Made by a program: the position numbers and the translations under genes. Below are positions 1-8,878 of a stretch of DNA of 64,000 nt, one piece after another (position 1 is the stretch's first letter; each line of letters opens with the position of its first letter). This DNA is from an uncultured Prevotellaceae bacterium (GTDB lineage: Bacteria > Bacteroidota > Bacteroidia > Bacteroidales > Bacteroidaceae). Location: contig OMXX01000002.1 in NCBI GenBank assembly GCA_900315105.1, forward strand, positions 1-64,000, given 5' to 3'. The notes under the pieces are model-generated. The model searched no databases, was not told where the DNA came from, and saw only the letters and a list, made by a program, of their open reading frames with translations.

Positions 1-146
1 GAGTGCAGAGTCGGAGCTTGCTTCAGCTATGCCGAGCGCCCGCAGTCTCGACGAAGTCAACACTGCAACAAAATGCGCCAATTTGATCAGGAAAAAAAAA
101 TCAAAAAAAATTAGCAAAACATTCGTGAACCGCAATGGGAATGTTG

Positions 147-154
147 TAACTTTG
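147..154 (+). promoter_or_regulatory. Candidate -7 box pointing into the queA 3' end
   Basis: TAACTTTG followed by CACTCG matches the -7 box used elsewhere in this window (25246, 24197). No TTTG lies at the expected -33 distance. It faces right, where only the antisense strand of queA lies, so it may drive an antisense or short transcript, or be a remnant. The rest of 1-266 holds a GC-rich hairpin arm (166-200) and an 11-bp array, and no gene. Confidence 0.35.
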
Positions 155-165
155 CACTCGGAATT

Positions 166-200
166 AACGCCTACCCCGCCCCTCCCAAAGGGAGGGAGGT
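166..200. repeat. Single GC-rich hairpin arm (spacer-element family)
   Basis: A C-rich stretch is followed by the palindrome CCCTCCC-AAA-GGGAGGG. It resembles the arms of the spacer elements at 2161-2325 and 22382-22574. Only one arm is seen here; a partner would lie to the left of the window. Confidence 0.6.
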
Positions 201-245
201 AAGTCCGTTATAATACCGTTGTAAATCCGTTGTAAGTCCGTTCCC
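201..245. repeat. 11-bp periodic array
   Basis: Four units of the type AAGTCCGTTnn. The CG dinucleotides end at 207, 218, 229 and 240, exactly 11 bp apart. The array lies just downstream of the queA stop codon (queA is on the minus strand). Confidence 0.8.
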
Positions 246-266
246 TAGATTGGAGCTAATAGGGAA

Positions 267-1499
267 TCAGTTTGGTATCAGAAGGGAGCTGTCGCCATAG
301 GACAGGAAACGGAAGTCATGAGAAAGGGCATAGTCATAAACCTTGTGCCAGTCTTCGCCGATAAGAGCGCTTACGAGCAACAGCAATGTGGACTGTGGCT
401 GATGGAAATTGGTTACCAAGGCCTTGACGATATGATAGCTATACCCGGGAGCTATGATGATCTGCGTACTGCTATGGAGCACCGTTACCTCGTTCTTCTC
501 ATACCACGCTAGCAATGCTTGAAGAGCCTCTACCGATGTTGTACTCTGGGCTTTCTCTGCCACCTCTCCCTCGTATGGCTCCCACTGGTTCACGTGCAAC
601 TGCTCCTCCGTGAGATCAGCGTTGAGAATGAGCTTTACACCCATGTAATAGAGACTTTCGAGAGTGCGCACGCTCGTTGTTCCCACAGCAATACAACGAC
701 CTTCGTGGGCAAGAAGTCGCTCAATAGTATGCTTCCTTACTGATACAAACTCCGTATGCATCTCGTGCCCCTCGATACGCTCTGCCTTGACAGGTTTGAA
801 GGTTCCGGCTCCAACATGAAGGGTAAGTTCCTCACGCTCAATGCCGTGAACATCAATATCGGCAAGCACACGGTCTGTGAAATGAAGTCCGGCAGTAGGC
901 GCAGCAACAGAGCCCTTGATCTTGGAATATACGGTCTGATATGTTGTCTTGTCGCTCTCTTCCGTCTTACGGTTAAGGTATGGAGGAATAGGAAGCTCTC
1001 CACAGGCATCAATAATCTCCGCGAAAGAAACGGTCTCGTCATCCCACTCAAAGTCAATCCAATGCCCGGTATGCACCTCCTGCTTGCGCTCAACGCTGAG
1101 ATTAATGGTCTTGTCTCCAACCTTTATCTCGCGCACCAAACGGCCTTCTTTCCATTTCTTCAGATTGCCCACCATACATACCCAAGAGCACTTTCCGCGT
1201 GTCTGGAACATGAGTTCATAGTCGGTTGGCATAGCAGGCTCAAGCAGGAACACCTCGATAAGCGCACCTGTTGCCTTGTGGAAATAAATACGCGCCTGAA
1301 TGACGCGAGTATTGTTGAACACCATCATCTCACCCTTAGGAAGGTGGTTGGTGATATTGCAGAAAGTATCGTCACTAATCTCCCCTCTGTTATATACAAG
1401 GAGTTTACTCTGGTCACGCTCCGCCTTTGGGAACTTCGCAATGCGCTCATCAGGCAGAGGATAGTTATAGTCGCTTATCTGAATGTTTTTGGGATTCAT
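267..1499 (-). CDS. queA: S-adenosylmethionine:tRNA ribosyltransferase-isomerase
   Basis: QueA moves the ribosyl group of SAM to 7-aminomethyl-7-deazaguanine at the tRNA wobble position, giving epoxyqueuosine. The 410-residue product has the family N-terminus (LPDERIAKFP), the MVFNNTRVIQAR stretch and the conserved AAPTAGLHFT and HVGAGTFKPV blocks, followed by TNFHQPQSTLLLL near the C-terminus. That is slightly longer than many QueA proteins (about 345-360). The start is six bases after the stop of the PAP2 gene, so the two are probably co-transcribed. queF and a queuosine-precursor transporter lie at 60.6-61.8 kb, so this pathway is split across the window. Confidence 0.96.
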   Translation of the reverse strand: MNPKNIQISDYNYPLPDERIAKFPKAERDQSKLLVYNRGEISDDTFCNITNHLPKGEMMVFNNTRVIQARIYFHKATGALIEVFLLEPAMPTDYELMFQTRGKCSWVCMVGNLKKWKEGRLVREIKVGDKTINLSVERKQEVHTGHWIDFEWDDETVSFAEIIDACGELPIPPYLNRKTEESDKTTYQTVYSKIKGSVAAPTAGLHFTDRVLADIDVHGIEREELTLHVGAGTFKPVKAERIEGHEMHTEFVSVRKHTIERLLAHEGRCIAVGTTSVRTLESLYYMGVKLILNADLTEEQLHVNQWEPYEGEVAEKAQSTTSVEALQALLAWYEKNEVTVLHSSTQIIIAPGYSYHIVKALVTNFHQPQSTLLLLVSALIGEDWHKVYDYALSHDFRFLSYGDSSLLIPN

Positions 1500-1505
1500 A
1501 GGTCA

Positions 1506-2159
1506 TTATATTATTACCCTAAAGAAACAATAAATCACCGTGAGCATCATTATGCTGATACACACGTCAATGTCATTCTTGTCATATCCTGTTCCTGTGT
1601 ATTTGGAAGATACGTATTTAGCACGCGGTGCAAGCTTGAAATAGAGGAGATACACAAGAACTCCTACGACAGCTCCCCAAGCAAGTCCTACGATAACGTC
1701 GGTAAACCAATGTACTCCAAGATACAGGCGTGTCCAAGCATTCAGCAACGACCACACAATGAGTATTGAGCTCAGCACCTTTCCCCTTACAAGGAGCGTG
1801 ATGAACACAGCCAGCATCATTGTATTGGCTGAATGGGAAGAGAAAAAGCTATATCCGCATGCACTATACCCGGACACCGTATGTACCAGATGTTTAAACG
1901 CAGGGTCGTAGCATGGACGCGGACGCATAAAATATGGCTTCACGATATAGTCAGACAGCAATCCTGACGCAAGAACACCAAGAAAGATACAGGCAAAGAT
2001 AATCATTATCTGCCCCATCGTCTTATTGTTCCTTACGACAAGCACAGCAAGCGCTACATAGAACGGAATCCATGTATAGCCTGTGGTAAATGCAACCGCA
2101 AAACGGTCAAGAAACAATGAGTTGCTACCATTGAGCAACTCGAGAAAGTACATGTCCAT
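1506..2159 (-). CDS. PAP2-family membrane phosphatase
   Basis: A 217-residue protein with several hydrophobic segments and PAP2 motifs: KPYFMRPRPC, then SFFSSHSANT, then the third motif with catalytic His in YLGVHWFTDVIVG. The family dephosphorylates lipid or isoprenoid pyrophosphates such as undecaprenyl pyrophosphate or phosphatidic acid phosphates; the substrate cannot be told from sequence. It lies between batDE and queA on the same strand. Its upstream spacer is entirely a hairpin-ended element (2161-2325) that stops one base before the ATG. The C-terminus carries two further hydrophobic stretches. Confidence 0.9.
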   Translation of the reverse strand: MDMYFLELLNGSNSLFLDRFAVAFTTGYTWIPFYVALAVLVVRNNKTMGQIMIIFACIFLGVLASGLLSDYIVKPYFMRPRPCYDPAFKHLVHTVSGYSACGYSFFSSHSANTMMLAVFITLLVRGKVLSSILIVWSLLNAWTRLYLGVHWFTDVIVGLAWGAVVGVLVYLLYFKLAPRAKYVSSKYTGTGYDKNDIDVCISIMMLTVIYCFFRVII

Positions 2160-2160
2160 A

Positions 2161-2325
2161 AAGCCTAACCAAGCCTTCCCAAAGGGAAGGATGTTTTATA
2201 CATTTGGTCGTTCTTGATATTTCAGTTTAAAATATTTATGCTATCCCCATGATTAGAAATACTAACCACTCTCCCTAGAAGGGGTAAGGGGGAAGCCCTC
2301 CTTTTGGGAGGGACGGGATAGGCTT
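2161..2325. repeat. Hairpin-ended intercistronic element (type 1)
   Basis: Fills the gap between the batDE stop codon and the PAP2 start codon. One end is GCCTAACCAAGCCTTCCC plus GGGAAGG; the other is a related inverted arm (about 2298-2323) ending next to the TAA of batDE. The AT-rich core contains TACATTTGGTCGT and GATTAGAAATACTAACCAC. The whole unit is clearly homologous to 22407-22574. Confidence 0.85.
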
Positions 2326-4917
2326 TTATTTTATCACCTCAACATCCTTTTCCGAAATCCAGCCTTCGGTGCCGTCAGCAAGACGTATTTCATACCATCC
2401 TTTCAGGGCATCAATTATATCAGCTCTGGTTCCCTCATGCAGGATACAGGCATCTGCTCCCTGCTCTGTAGGGGTTTTCTTTGCAGTAGCCGTAGGAGAT
2501 ACTATGACAGCACACTTGGAATTAGTTGCATAGTCCTTAAGCTGTGAGGCAAAGACATTTCCGAGGATAAAGACAATTACAAGCCCTACACTCAGATAGA
2601 AAGCAACTTTCCTCACGGTCATATTCTTCACAAACAGATAGACGAGGAATAGGAGCAATGCTACAACGAGAGACACGAGTGAGAGCGTAGCCCATGTGTC
2701 AATGTCCATCGATGTCTTTATATCCTCATACCAAACCTTGAAGAATATCTTCTCACCTGGCTGGATATTGTCAATTGTCTTTGAACGTGCAACCTCAAGA
2801 TTATGAATGATATCAGCATCACCAGGAGCAAGACGACGGGCCTTCTCATAGTTAATTACCGCACGTGTAACGTTATCCGTGCGGAAATATGCATTACCGA
2901 GGTTGTAATAGAGACTTGCACTCTCACCCTTCTTCAAGGCAGCCTCGTAGGATTCAATAGCATCCTGATACTTACCCTTTGAATACGCATCATCGGCTTT
3001 CTGCTTCAAAGACTGAATTGTCTCTGACTTAGCCGGTGCCTCCTGTGCCATAACGGAATTGCTGGCAGAAAGCATTCCAAACATGCCAATACCAATCAGC
3101 AGACACTTGACACCTGACACATGCTTTTTCTTCTTCATTCCTTCCTCAATATTCGTGATTGCAGAAACTGCCTTGTCGTATGTCTTCTGCATATTACCGG
3201 CAGCATCACCCGGAGCATAGCGCTCGAACTCACATTCATCGAGAGCCTCAAGGAATGTGTCGATATCATTCTGACTTGCATTACGGGCAGACAGTTTCTC
3301 TGCAATATTCTCACGTGAGAGCTGTGAAACCGGTATTGACAGTTTGTCAGCCACATAGCCCCAAAGTGCTCTAAGCACCTCATCGTAGAACTCAGAAGAC
3401 TTACCATCAGCCATAAGCTTAGCAGCAAGCTTCAACCTCTTGCCTGCCACCTTGTTGGCTTTCTTTCCTCTCATAGCATCAATGTTAGCCATCTCCATTG
3501 CCTGCTTGCGGAATACGACGAGAAGAACAAAGAAGATGAGAACAACCAGAGCATTGAGGATGATATAGAGATTGCTTCCGAAGAAGTAGTCGTTAGGCTT
3601 AACAATCTCAGGAGCTCCGTTATGGATGAAGCGGATGTCCTTATCCTGCGGCTGAGAATAATCAGCTACATCTCCAACCTTACCACTACCCTTCTCCACC
3701 TCGAGAACCATAGGATTGGTGCGAATGGTCTTGTATTTATTGGCAGAAGTATCGAAATATGTCAGTTCAATAGGCTGAAGCTGATACTTACCCTGATTTC
3801 TTGGCACGATAAGCACGTCATACAGCATATTACCGGTAATACCAGATGCTGTAAGCTTTGTCTTATCCGTTACCTTCGCATCATACTTGTCAAAGTCCTT
3901 AGGAAGGGTTAGCTCCGGCTGCTTTATAAGTTTCAGATTACCATGACCTCCAACAACGATACGCACCTTTACAGGATCGCCGGCTTTCACCTTCGGATGG
4001 TCAAGCGATGCACTTATAGTGAACTTACCCACGCCTCCAGAGAAATTAGCAGGTTTCTGCGGAAGGGGATCAACCTGCACGGTCATTCCCTGTGCCACGA
4101 TATTCCTCTTTACCTCTACATATCCGCTACCGCCATTGAAGAATGCCTCAAACGGATCCACATTGCGGTTTTCCTGTACGACAATACCCCTAAACGTGAT
4201 GCTTGGAATCTGCAACTTACCCGTCATCTGCGGATACATCAGATACTGACTCCATGTAACGCAACGGTAAGGACGGCCATTTACAGTCTCGATATGGAAC
4301 GATTTCTGCTGTGGAAGCGGAACTTCCTGAGTATGGAAGCCGGTAAGGTCAGGCATCTTACCCTCCAACTGGGTAAGCTCCAACTGAGTATATACCTTAT
4401 ATGTAAGCAGAATAGGCTCCTGCTCGTGCACTCGTGTCTTGTTTGCACTTACCTTGATAAACAGGTCATTACCAGAGATACGAGAACCGGAAGGACGTAC
4501 CTGTGCCCCACCCTGCTGCATACCATACTGCTGATTCTGTGCACTACCAGATACATTGATTCTCACGGAATTGGAGAACACAGACTTTCCATTAACGTTT
4601 GCATGAGCACCACTGATAACGAAAGAACCTTTCTTCACAGCAGCGAGGATATAGGTATAGGTGACAGAGCTTGACTGCGTAGTGTGTCCGTTAATCATCT
4701 GGAAACTCTGCTGCGTACTGGTGCTCGGACCCATAAGAACCTCAAAAGCATCTGGTATGCTACCTGCACGGAACCCCTTTACATCCGTTGTAGATATAAT
4801 ATATTGCAAACGGAACTGTTCTCCAACAGCCACTTGCTGCGGAGCACTTACACGTATCTGAGCCATCATCGGAATGATGGTCAACAAAAGTAGTATTATG
4901 GTAGATAGTCTTTTCAT
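2326..4917 (-). CDS. BatD-BatE fusion, aerotolerance operon protein
   Basis: The 863-residue product joins two proteins usually encoded separately. Residues 1-about 593 are BatD-like: signal peptide (MKRLSTIILLLL...), Ig-like oxygen-tolerance region, one TM segment near residues 440-470 and a cytoplasmic helical part. At about residue 594 (MKKKKH) a second signal-like hydrophobic segment begins, followed by TPR repeats, two TM helices and a C-terminal SH3-like domain ending GWISEKDVEVIK, which is BatE-like. An upstream in-frame ATG at 4983 lies in a repeat element and would put 22 repeat-coded residues before the signal peptide, so 4917 is preferred. The bat genes are linked to oxidative-stress tolerance in Bacteroides; the mechanism is unclear. 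Confidence 0.88.
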   Translation of the reverse strand: MKRLSTIILLLLTIIPMMAQIRVSAPQQVAVGEQFRLQYIISTTDVKGFRAGSIPDAFEVLMGPSTSTQQSFQMINGHTTQSSSVTYTYILAAVKKGSFVISGAHANVNGKSVFSNSVRINVSGSAQNQQYGMQQGGAQVRPSGSRISGNDLFIKVSANKTRVHEQEPILLTYKVYTQLELTQLEGKMPDLTGFHTQEVPLPQQKSFHIETVNGRPYRCVTWSQYLMYPQMTGKLQIPSITFRGIVVQENRNVDPFEAFFNGGSGYVEVKRNIVAQGMTVQVDPLPQKPANFSGGVGKFTISASLDHPKVKAGDPVKVRIVVGGHGNLKLIKQPELTLPKDFDKYDAKVTDKTKLTASGITGNMLYDVLIVPRNQGKYQLQPIELTYFDTSANKYKTIRTNPMVLEVEKGSGKVGDVADYSQPQDKDIRFIHNGAPEIVKPNDYFFGSNLYIILNALVVLIFFVLLVVFRKQAMEMANIDAMRGKKANKVAGKRLKLAAKLMADGKSSEFYDEVLRALWGYVADKLSIPVSQLSRENIAEKLSARNASQNDIDTFLEALDECEFERYAPGDAAGNMQKTYDKAVSAITNIEEGMKKKKHVSGVKCLLIGIGMFGMLSASNSVMAQEAPAKSETIQSLKQKADDAYSKGKYQDAIESYEAALKKGESASLYYNLGNAYFRTDNVTRAVINYEKARRLAPGDADIIHNLEVARSKTIDNIQPGEKIFFKVWYEDIKTSMDIDTWATLSLVSLVVALLLFLVYLFVKNMTVRKVAFYLSVGLVIVFILGNVFASQLKDYATNSKCAVIVSPTATAKKTPTEQGADACILHEGTRADIIDALKGWYEIRLADGTEGWISEKDVEVIK

Positions 4918-5068
4918 GACCCCCGACCTCTCCCCTCCGCCCTTCCCCGTAGTGAGGAAGCCGAAAGGCAAAAGGCATATCATTTATAAATTATTAATCA
5001 ATCATTGTCCATTTTAGATGGTCACTCTACCTCCTTCCCTATAGGAGAGGTAGGGAGGAGAGGCCTCT
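4918..5068. repeat. Hairpin-ended intercistronic element (type 2)
   Basis: Fills the gap between the batBC stop and the batDE ATG. The arms at about 4920-4963 (CCTCTCCCC...CCGTAGTGAGG) and 5031-5066 (reverse arm ending GGAGAGGCC) are inverted and imperfect. The AT-rich core includes ATTTATAAATTATTAATC. The left arm touches the batDE start codon. Confidence 0.8.
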
Positions 5069-6706
5069 TTACCAGTTCTTCTGAAGGCTCTTACGCTGTG
5101 TCTGCGTCTTTACCTTCTGAAGCTTGTGCTGAGTATTCTTCTCTTGCTGCATTGCAGCCTGAAGAAGCTGCTCAGCATTATCCTTACTCATCTGATCCTT
5201 AGGCGGTTCCTTCTTCTGCTCTTTCTTCTGCTTTTTCTGCTGCTTCTGCTTGTTTTCCTGTGGCTGATTCTTCTGATTACGCTTACAGAGCACTAAGTTA
5301 TACCTCGTCTCATTGTCATTTGGATTAAGACGAAGCGACTGCTCATAAGCCTTGATAGCCTCCGCATACATCTGGTGTTTCTGATAGATAACACCGGCAT
5401 TATGGAAGGATTTCGACTTCCTGAACTTTGAAGTCTCAGCATTCGAAGCCTTGTCGAAATAAACGGCAGCAAGCGAGTCCTTGTTCTGCTGCATATAGGT
5501 ACAGGCAAGATTATAAAGCGCCTGAGGATTATTATCCTTCTTCGTGAGAGCCTTGCTATACTCCACCTCAGCCTGCTCAACGGCACCGCTGCGGTAGAAC
5601 CTGTTTCCCTTACGGATATGAACCCTGTCATTCTGAGCCATAACGCTCATACTGCCAAAGGCAAGGAGAAGCAAGGTACATGCAGCTCCCTTATGGAATA
5701 TCTTTATCTTGGAGAAGAACGGATTCATTGCCTCATTAATGCAAATCTCAATAATAAGAAGGAGGATGCAGAGGATTCCGAACACCTGGAACTGCTCGTT
5801 GTATTCTGAATAGATAACACTCTTCATAGAGCCCTGCTGAAGCTTTGAAAGCTCGTCGTTAAGACGCTCCTGAGCAGCAGATGTGTTGTCCACGTGAATA
5901 TATGTTCCCTTACCTGCAGCCGCAACCTCACGACACATCTGCTCATTAAGACGTGTCATTACGGTATTTCCTGTGTTGTCTGTCAAATAACCTCCCCTAC
6001 CTGTAGGGATTGGAGCACCGTTTGTATCACCAATACCGAGAATGAACACATTCATTCCCTTCTTCATAGCAGCCTTTGCAGCCTCTGAGGCACCACCTTC
6101 ATGGTCCTCACCATCGGTAATCACGATTATCGCCTTACCGATCTTGTCCTGCTGTGTGAAGCTCTTGGATGCAAGGTTTATAGCCTGTGCAATATCCGTT
6201 CCCTGAGTATCAATGAGTGAAGGCTCAATACTCTGGAGGAACATCTTGGCAGAAACATAGTCGGATGTGATAGGAAGCTGCACGAATGCTTCTCCTGCAA
6301 AGACGATAAGACCGATCTTGTCGTTATTGAACTTGTCAACAAGGTTCTCCACCAGCATCTTGCTCTTATCCAGACGAGAAGGCTGAACATCCTCGGCAAG
6401 CATTGAGTTAGAGATATCCATTGCAATGATGCACTCTATGCCGTTGCGTTTCTCATTGCTAACCTTTGTTCCCATCTGCGGACGTGCCACCATGAGGATA
6501 AGCATTACAAGAGCCAGCTGAAGCGCACCGAACTTTATCCAACGTCTCTTTGCAGAGGCATCGGGCATAAGCTTTGCAATCAGCAGGGGATCACCCATCT
6601 TATTTATTGCCTTTCGGCGTCTGTACTCTGCCAATACCATAAGCCCGAAGAACACGGGGATTATCAGCAGGAGATACAGATATATTGGAGATTCAAATCT
6701 AAGCAT
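5069..6706 (-). CDS. BatB-BatC fusion: VWA domain plus TPR protein
   Basis: The first ~325 of 545 residues are BatB-like: two N-terminal hydrophobic segments, a von Willebrand A domain with MIDAS motif DISNS in IIAMDISNSML, later ITDGEDHEGG, and a C-terminal TM helix. From about residue 327 a second hydrophobic segment (AACTLLLLAFGS) introduces a BatC-like part with TPR repeats and a Lys/Gln/Glu-rich tail. BatB and BatC are usually separate proteins, and the junction keeps what looks like the old BatC signal peptide. It lies 20 bases downstream of batA. The metal-binding VWA domain suggests assembly of membrane complexes. Confidence 0.9.
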   Translation of the reverse strand: MLRFESPIYLYLLLIIPVFFGLMVLAEYRRRKAINKMGDPLLIAKLMPDASAKRRWIKFGALQLALVMLILMVARPQMGTKVSNEKRNGIECIIAMDISNSMLAEDVQPSRLDKSKMLVENLVDKFNNDKIGLIVFAGEAFVQLPITSDYVSAKMFLQSIEPSLIDTQGTDIAQAINLASKSFTQQDKIGKAIIVITDGEDHEGGASEAAKAAMKKGMNVFILGIGDTNGAPIPTGRGGYLTDNTGNTVMTRLNEQMCREVAAAGKGTYIHVDNTSAAQERLNDELSKLQQGSMKSVIYSEYNEQFQVFGILCILLLIIEICINEAMNPFFSKIKIFHKGAACTLLLLAFGSMSVMAQNDRVHIRKGNRFYRSGAVEQAEVEYSKALTKKDNNPQALYNLACTYMQQNKDSLAAVYFDKASNAETSKFRKSKSFHNAGVIYQKHQMYAEAIKAYEQSLRLNPNDNETRYNLVLCKRNQKNQPQENKQKQQKKQKKEQKKEPPKDQMSKDNAEQLLQAAMQQEKNTQHKLQKVKTQTQRKSLQKNW

Positions 6707-6726
6707 TTATATCTATAATAGGCTTT

Positions 6727-7734
6727 TTAAATCTTTCTAAATACAGTCAGTCTCAAAAGCACTTCCAAGAGCAGTATAATAGCTGCGGCAATAGCAAACG
6801 GCTGATATGCCTCATAACGCTTTGAGAACTTCTTCACATTCTGTCGGGTCTTCTCAAGTTTGTCAATATCCTTGTAAATCTGAACCAACTCCTTGTTATT
6901 CGTTGCACGATAGAAATTACCTTCACTCGTTGCAGCGATGCCCTCAAGTGTCTTGGTATCAATCTCTACAGGCATATTCACATACTGAATACCACCTGCA
7001 ACAGGCATTGGATAAGGAGCAACGCCCGTTGTGCCGACACCGATGGTATAGACACGAATTCCAAGACTCTTGGCTATCTGTGCAGCAGTCATTGGCGAAA
7101 TGTCACCCATATTGTTTGAACCATCGGTAAGGAGAATGACAACCTTACTCTTTGACTTTGAGTTCTTCAGACGTGACACAGCATTTGCAAGTCCCATACC
7201 GATAGCCGTACCGTCAGAGATAAGTCCCTGGGCTGCAATATCAGTTCTTGTTCCGTTCAGAAGATTCTGCAACGAAGCATGGTCAACTGTCATCGGGCAC
7301 TGGGTGAACGCCTCACCTGCAAAGATAGTAAGACCGATGTTATCATTCGGACGGTCGGCAATAAACTCTCCGGCAACGGCCTTAGCTGCCTCTATACGGT
7401 TAGGCTTCAAGTCCTCTGCCAACATACTGGTAGATACGTCCATAGCCAGCATGATATCGATGCCCTCTACCGTCTTCTCATTCCACGCATTACGTGTCTG
7501 CGGACGAGCCAAAGCTATTACAATGAGAATGAATGCTATACATCTGAGTGCCATAGGCACACCCATCAGTCTCACCCTCCAGCTTACAGGAGCATTCCTA
7601 TAGACATTGGTATCGCTCAGGCAGATTGAAACCTCCGCCTTTCTCTTGCCGTTATTGCGCAATAGGAAGTACCATATAATATAAGGTACAAGCAATAGCA
7701 GTAATATGAAGTATAATGGTGATTCAAATTCCAT
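6727..7734 (-). CDS. batA: BatA, VWA-domain membrane protein
   Basis: A 335-residue protein with two N-terminal membrane segments, a VWA domain with MIDAS residues DVSTS (MLAMDVSTSML), LTDGSNNMGD in the middle and a C-terminal TM helix (FAIAAAIILLLEVLLRL). It resembles the BatB half of the next gene, as expected for BatA/BatB paralogues. The gaps on either side are about 20 bases, so it is part of the moxR-to-batDE transcript. The family is tied to aerotolerance; the partner proteins are unknown. Confidence 0.92.
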   Translation of the reverse strand: MEFESPLYFILLLLLVPYIIWYFLLRNNGKRKAEVSICLSDTNVYRNAPVSWRVRLMGVPMALRCIAFILIVIALARPQTRNAWNEKTVEGIDIMLAMDVSTSMLAEDLKPNRIEAAKAVAGEFIADRPNDNIGLTIFAGEAFTQCPMTVDHASLQNLLNGTRTDIAAQGLISDGTAIGMGLANAVSRLKNSKSKSKVVILLTDGSNNMGDISPMTAAQIAKSLGIRVYTIGVGTTGVAPYPMPVAGGIQYVNMPVEIDTKTLEGIAATSEGNFYRATNNKELVQIYKDIDKLEKTRQNVKKFSKRYEAYQPFAIAAAIILLLEVLLRLTVFRKI

Positions 7735-7753
7735 AAAAGAGATGCTTTAATTA

Positions 7754-8836
7754 TTAAAAGCAAAGCAGTATCAACTCCCAGACGACATATACAAGGAGCG
7801 CAACAGTTGCCAATACAATACCAACCAACGACCACTTCAGAATCCTACGGTTACGTATCGTCTGCTTGTCCTTCTCGGTAACAGTTGGTTCGATACGTTC
7901 CTCGGTAGGAGCATTCTCCTGCTTTGTGGTGTTGATGAAGTCGATAGCCGAGATAAGGTTGTGGTCATTCTCACTCACGCCTACTGAGTACTTGGCGAAC
8001 TTCACAAGGTCGGCAGTCTCAAAGAGCATGGTAAGCTCGTCAATCTTCTTCTGATCCTCTTCCTGACGGAGGCGTGATATTATTTCGGCACTCGTCATCT
8101 CCATAGCATTGAATCCGAAGCGTTCCATCATATAGCGCCTCAGAGTGTCTGTAAGATGAGTATAGTATGCCTTTGCATCATCAACCGTCACAGTTGTACT
8201 CTTTGCCTTTATCTCCTCGATAGAGTTCAGAGCTTTCTGGTGAGCAGGTATGCGCTTCACTATCTTGACCTTGAAGACGATTGGCTTCTCGCTCTTCAGA
8301 CGCATGAACATCAGGAGTGAGATTATGAAGAGAGCCAACACAGCGGCACTCAACCATAGCAGCCGACTCCATTCCTCCCATAGGAAAGGATTGTCCTGTA
8401 CATCCTTCGCAGGATAGAACTGATTAGGATGCAATGTGTCAACCTTCACGGTAAGAACCTTCAATGCCAGCGACTTAGACTCAAAATCCTTGTCGTTAAC
8501 CTTCACCTTTATCGCAGGAATGTAATAGAGCGTATCGTCAAACGAAGTGAGGGTATAGTGAGCTGATACACGAAGATATCCGTCATCAAGTTTCTGGGTA
8601 TCTGTTGGCAATATCTCAACAACCTCAATACCCGGAATTATATTATCAAGCGGCTGATACTGAGGGAACTGCACTTTCTGCCCATCCTTCACGGTCACAC
8701 CAAGGTGGAATCCCGTCTGCTGTCCGATGAAAATAACGGTAGAGTCAATCTTTGCCTCCACGCTTACTTTCTGTGCCGACATCGGAAGAGCCACAAGCAT
8801 CAACGCCCAGAGCAATATGTAAATTTTCTTTGTCAA
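7754..8836 (-). CDS. Bat-operon exported membrane protein of unknown role
   Basis: A 360-residue protein with a signal peptide ending LPMSAQ, an extracytoplasmic beta-rich region resembling the Ig-like part of BatD proteins, one TM segment around residues 160-185, a cytoplasmic helical region (YYTHLTDTLRRYMMERFGF) and a final TM helix. This layout is regularly found between DUF58 and batA genes in Bacteroidales Bat operons, but no reaction is assigned. The gap to batA is 19 bases and to the DUF58 gene 42 bases. Confidence 0.85.
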   Translation of the reverse strand: MTKKIYILLWALMLVALPMSAQKVSVEAKIDSTVIFIGQQTGFHLGVTVKDGQKVQFPQYQPLDNIIPGIEVVEILPTDTQKLDDGYLRVSAHYTLTSFDDTLYYIPAIKVKVNDKDFESKSLALKVLTVKVDTLHPNQFYPAKDVQDNPFLWEEWSRLLWLSAAVLALFIISLLMFMRLKSEKPIVFKVKIVKRIPAHQKALNSIEEIKAKSTTVTVDDAKAYYTHLTDTLRRYMMERFGFNAMEMTSAEIISRLRQEEDQKKIDELTMLFETADLVKFAKYSVGVSENDHNLISAIDFINTTKQENAPTEERIEPTVTEKDKQTIRNRRILKWSLVGIVLATVALLVYVVWELILLCF

Positions 8837-8878
8837 AATATTCCTATTTTACTACTTTTATACTTTCCCCTTAACCTC

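Noticed and set aside
756..1769. 337-codon ORF opposite queA
   Set aside because: Antisense shadow of queA and the PAP2 gene; both sense products have full family motifs.
4918..4983. Longer start for the BatD-BatE fusion
   Set aside because: The extra 22 codons are repeat-coded and would precede a good signal peptide.
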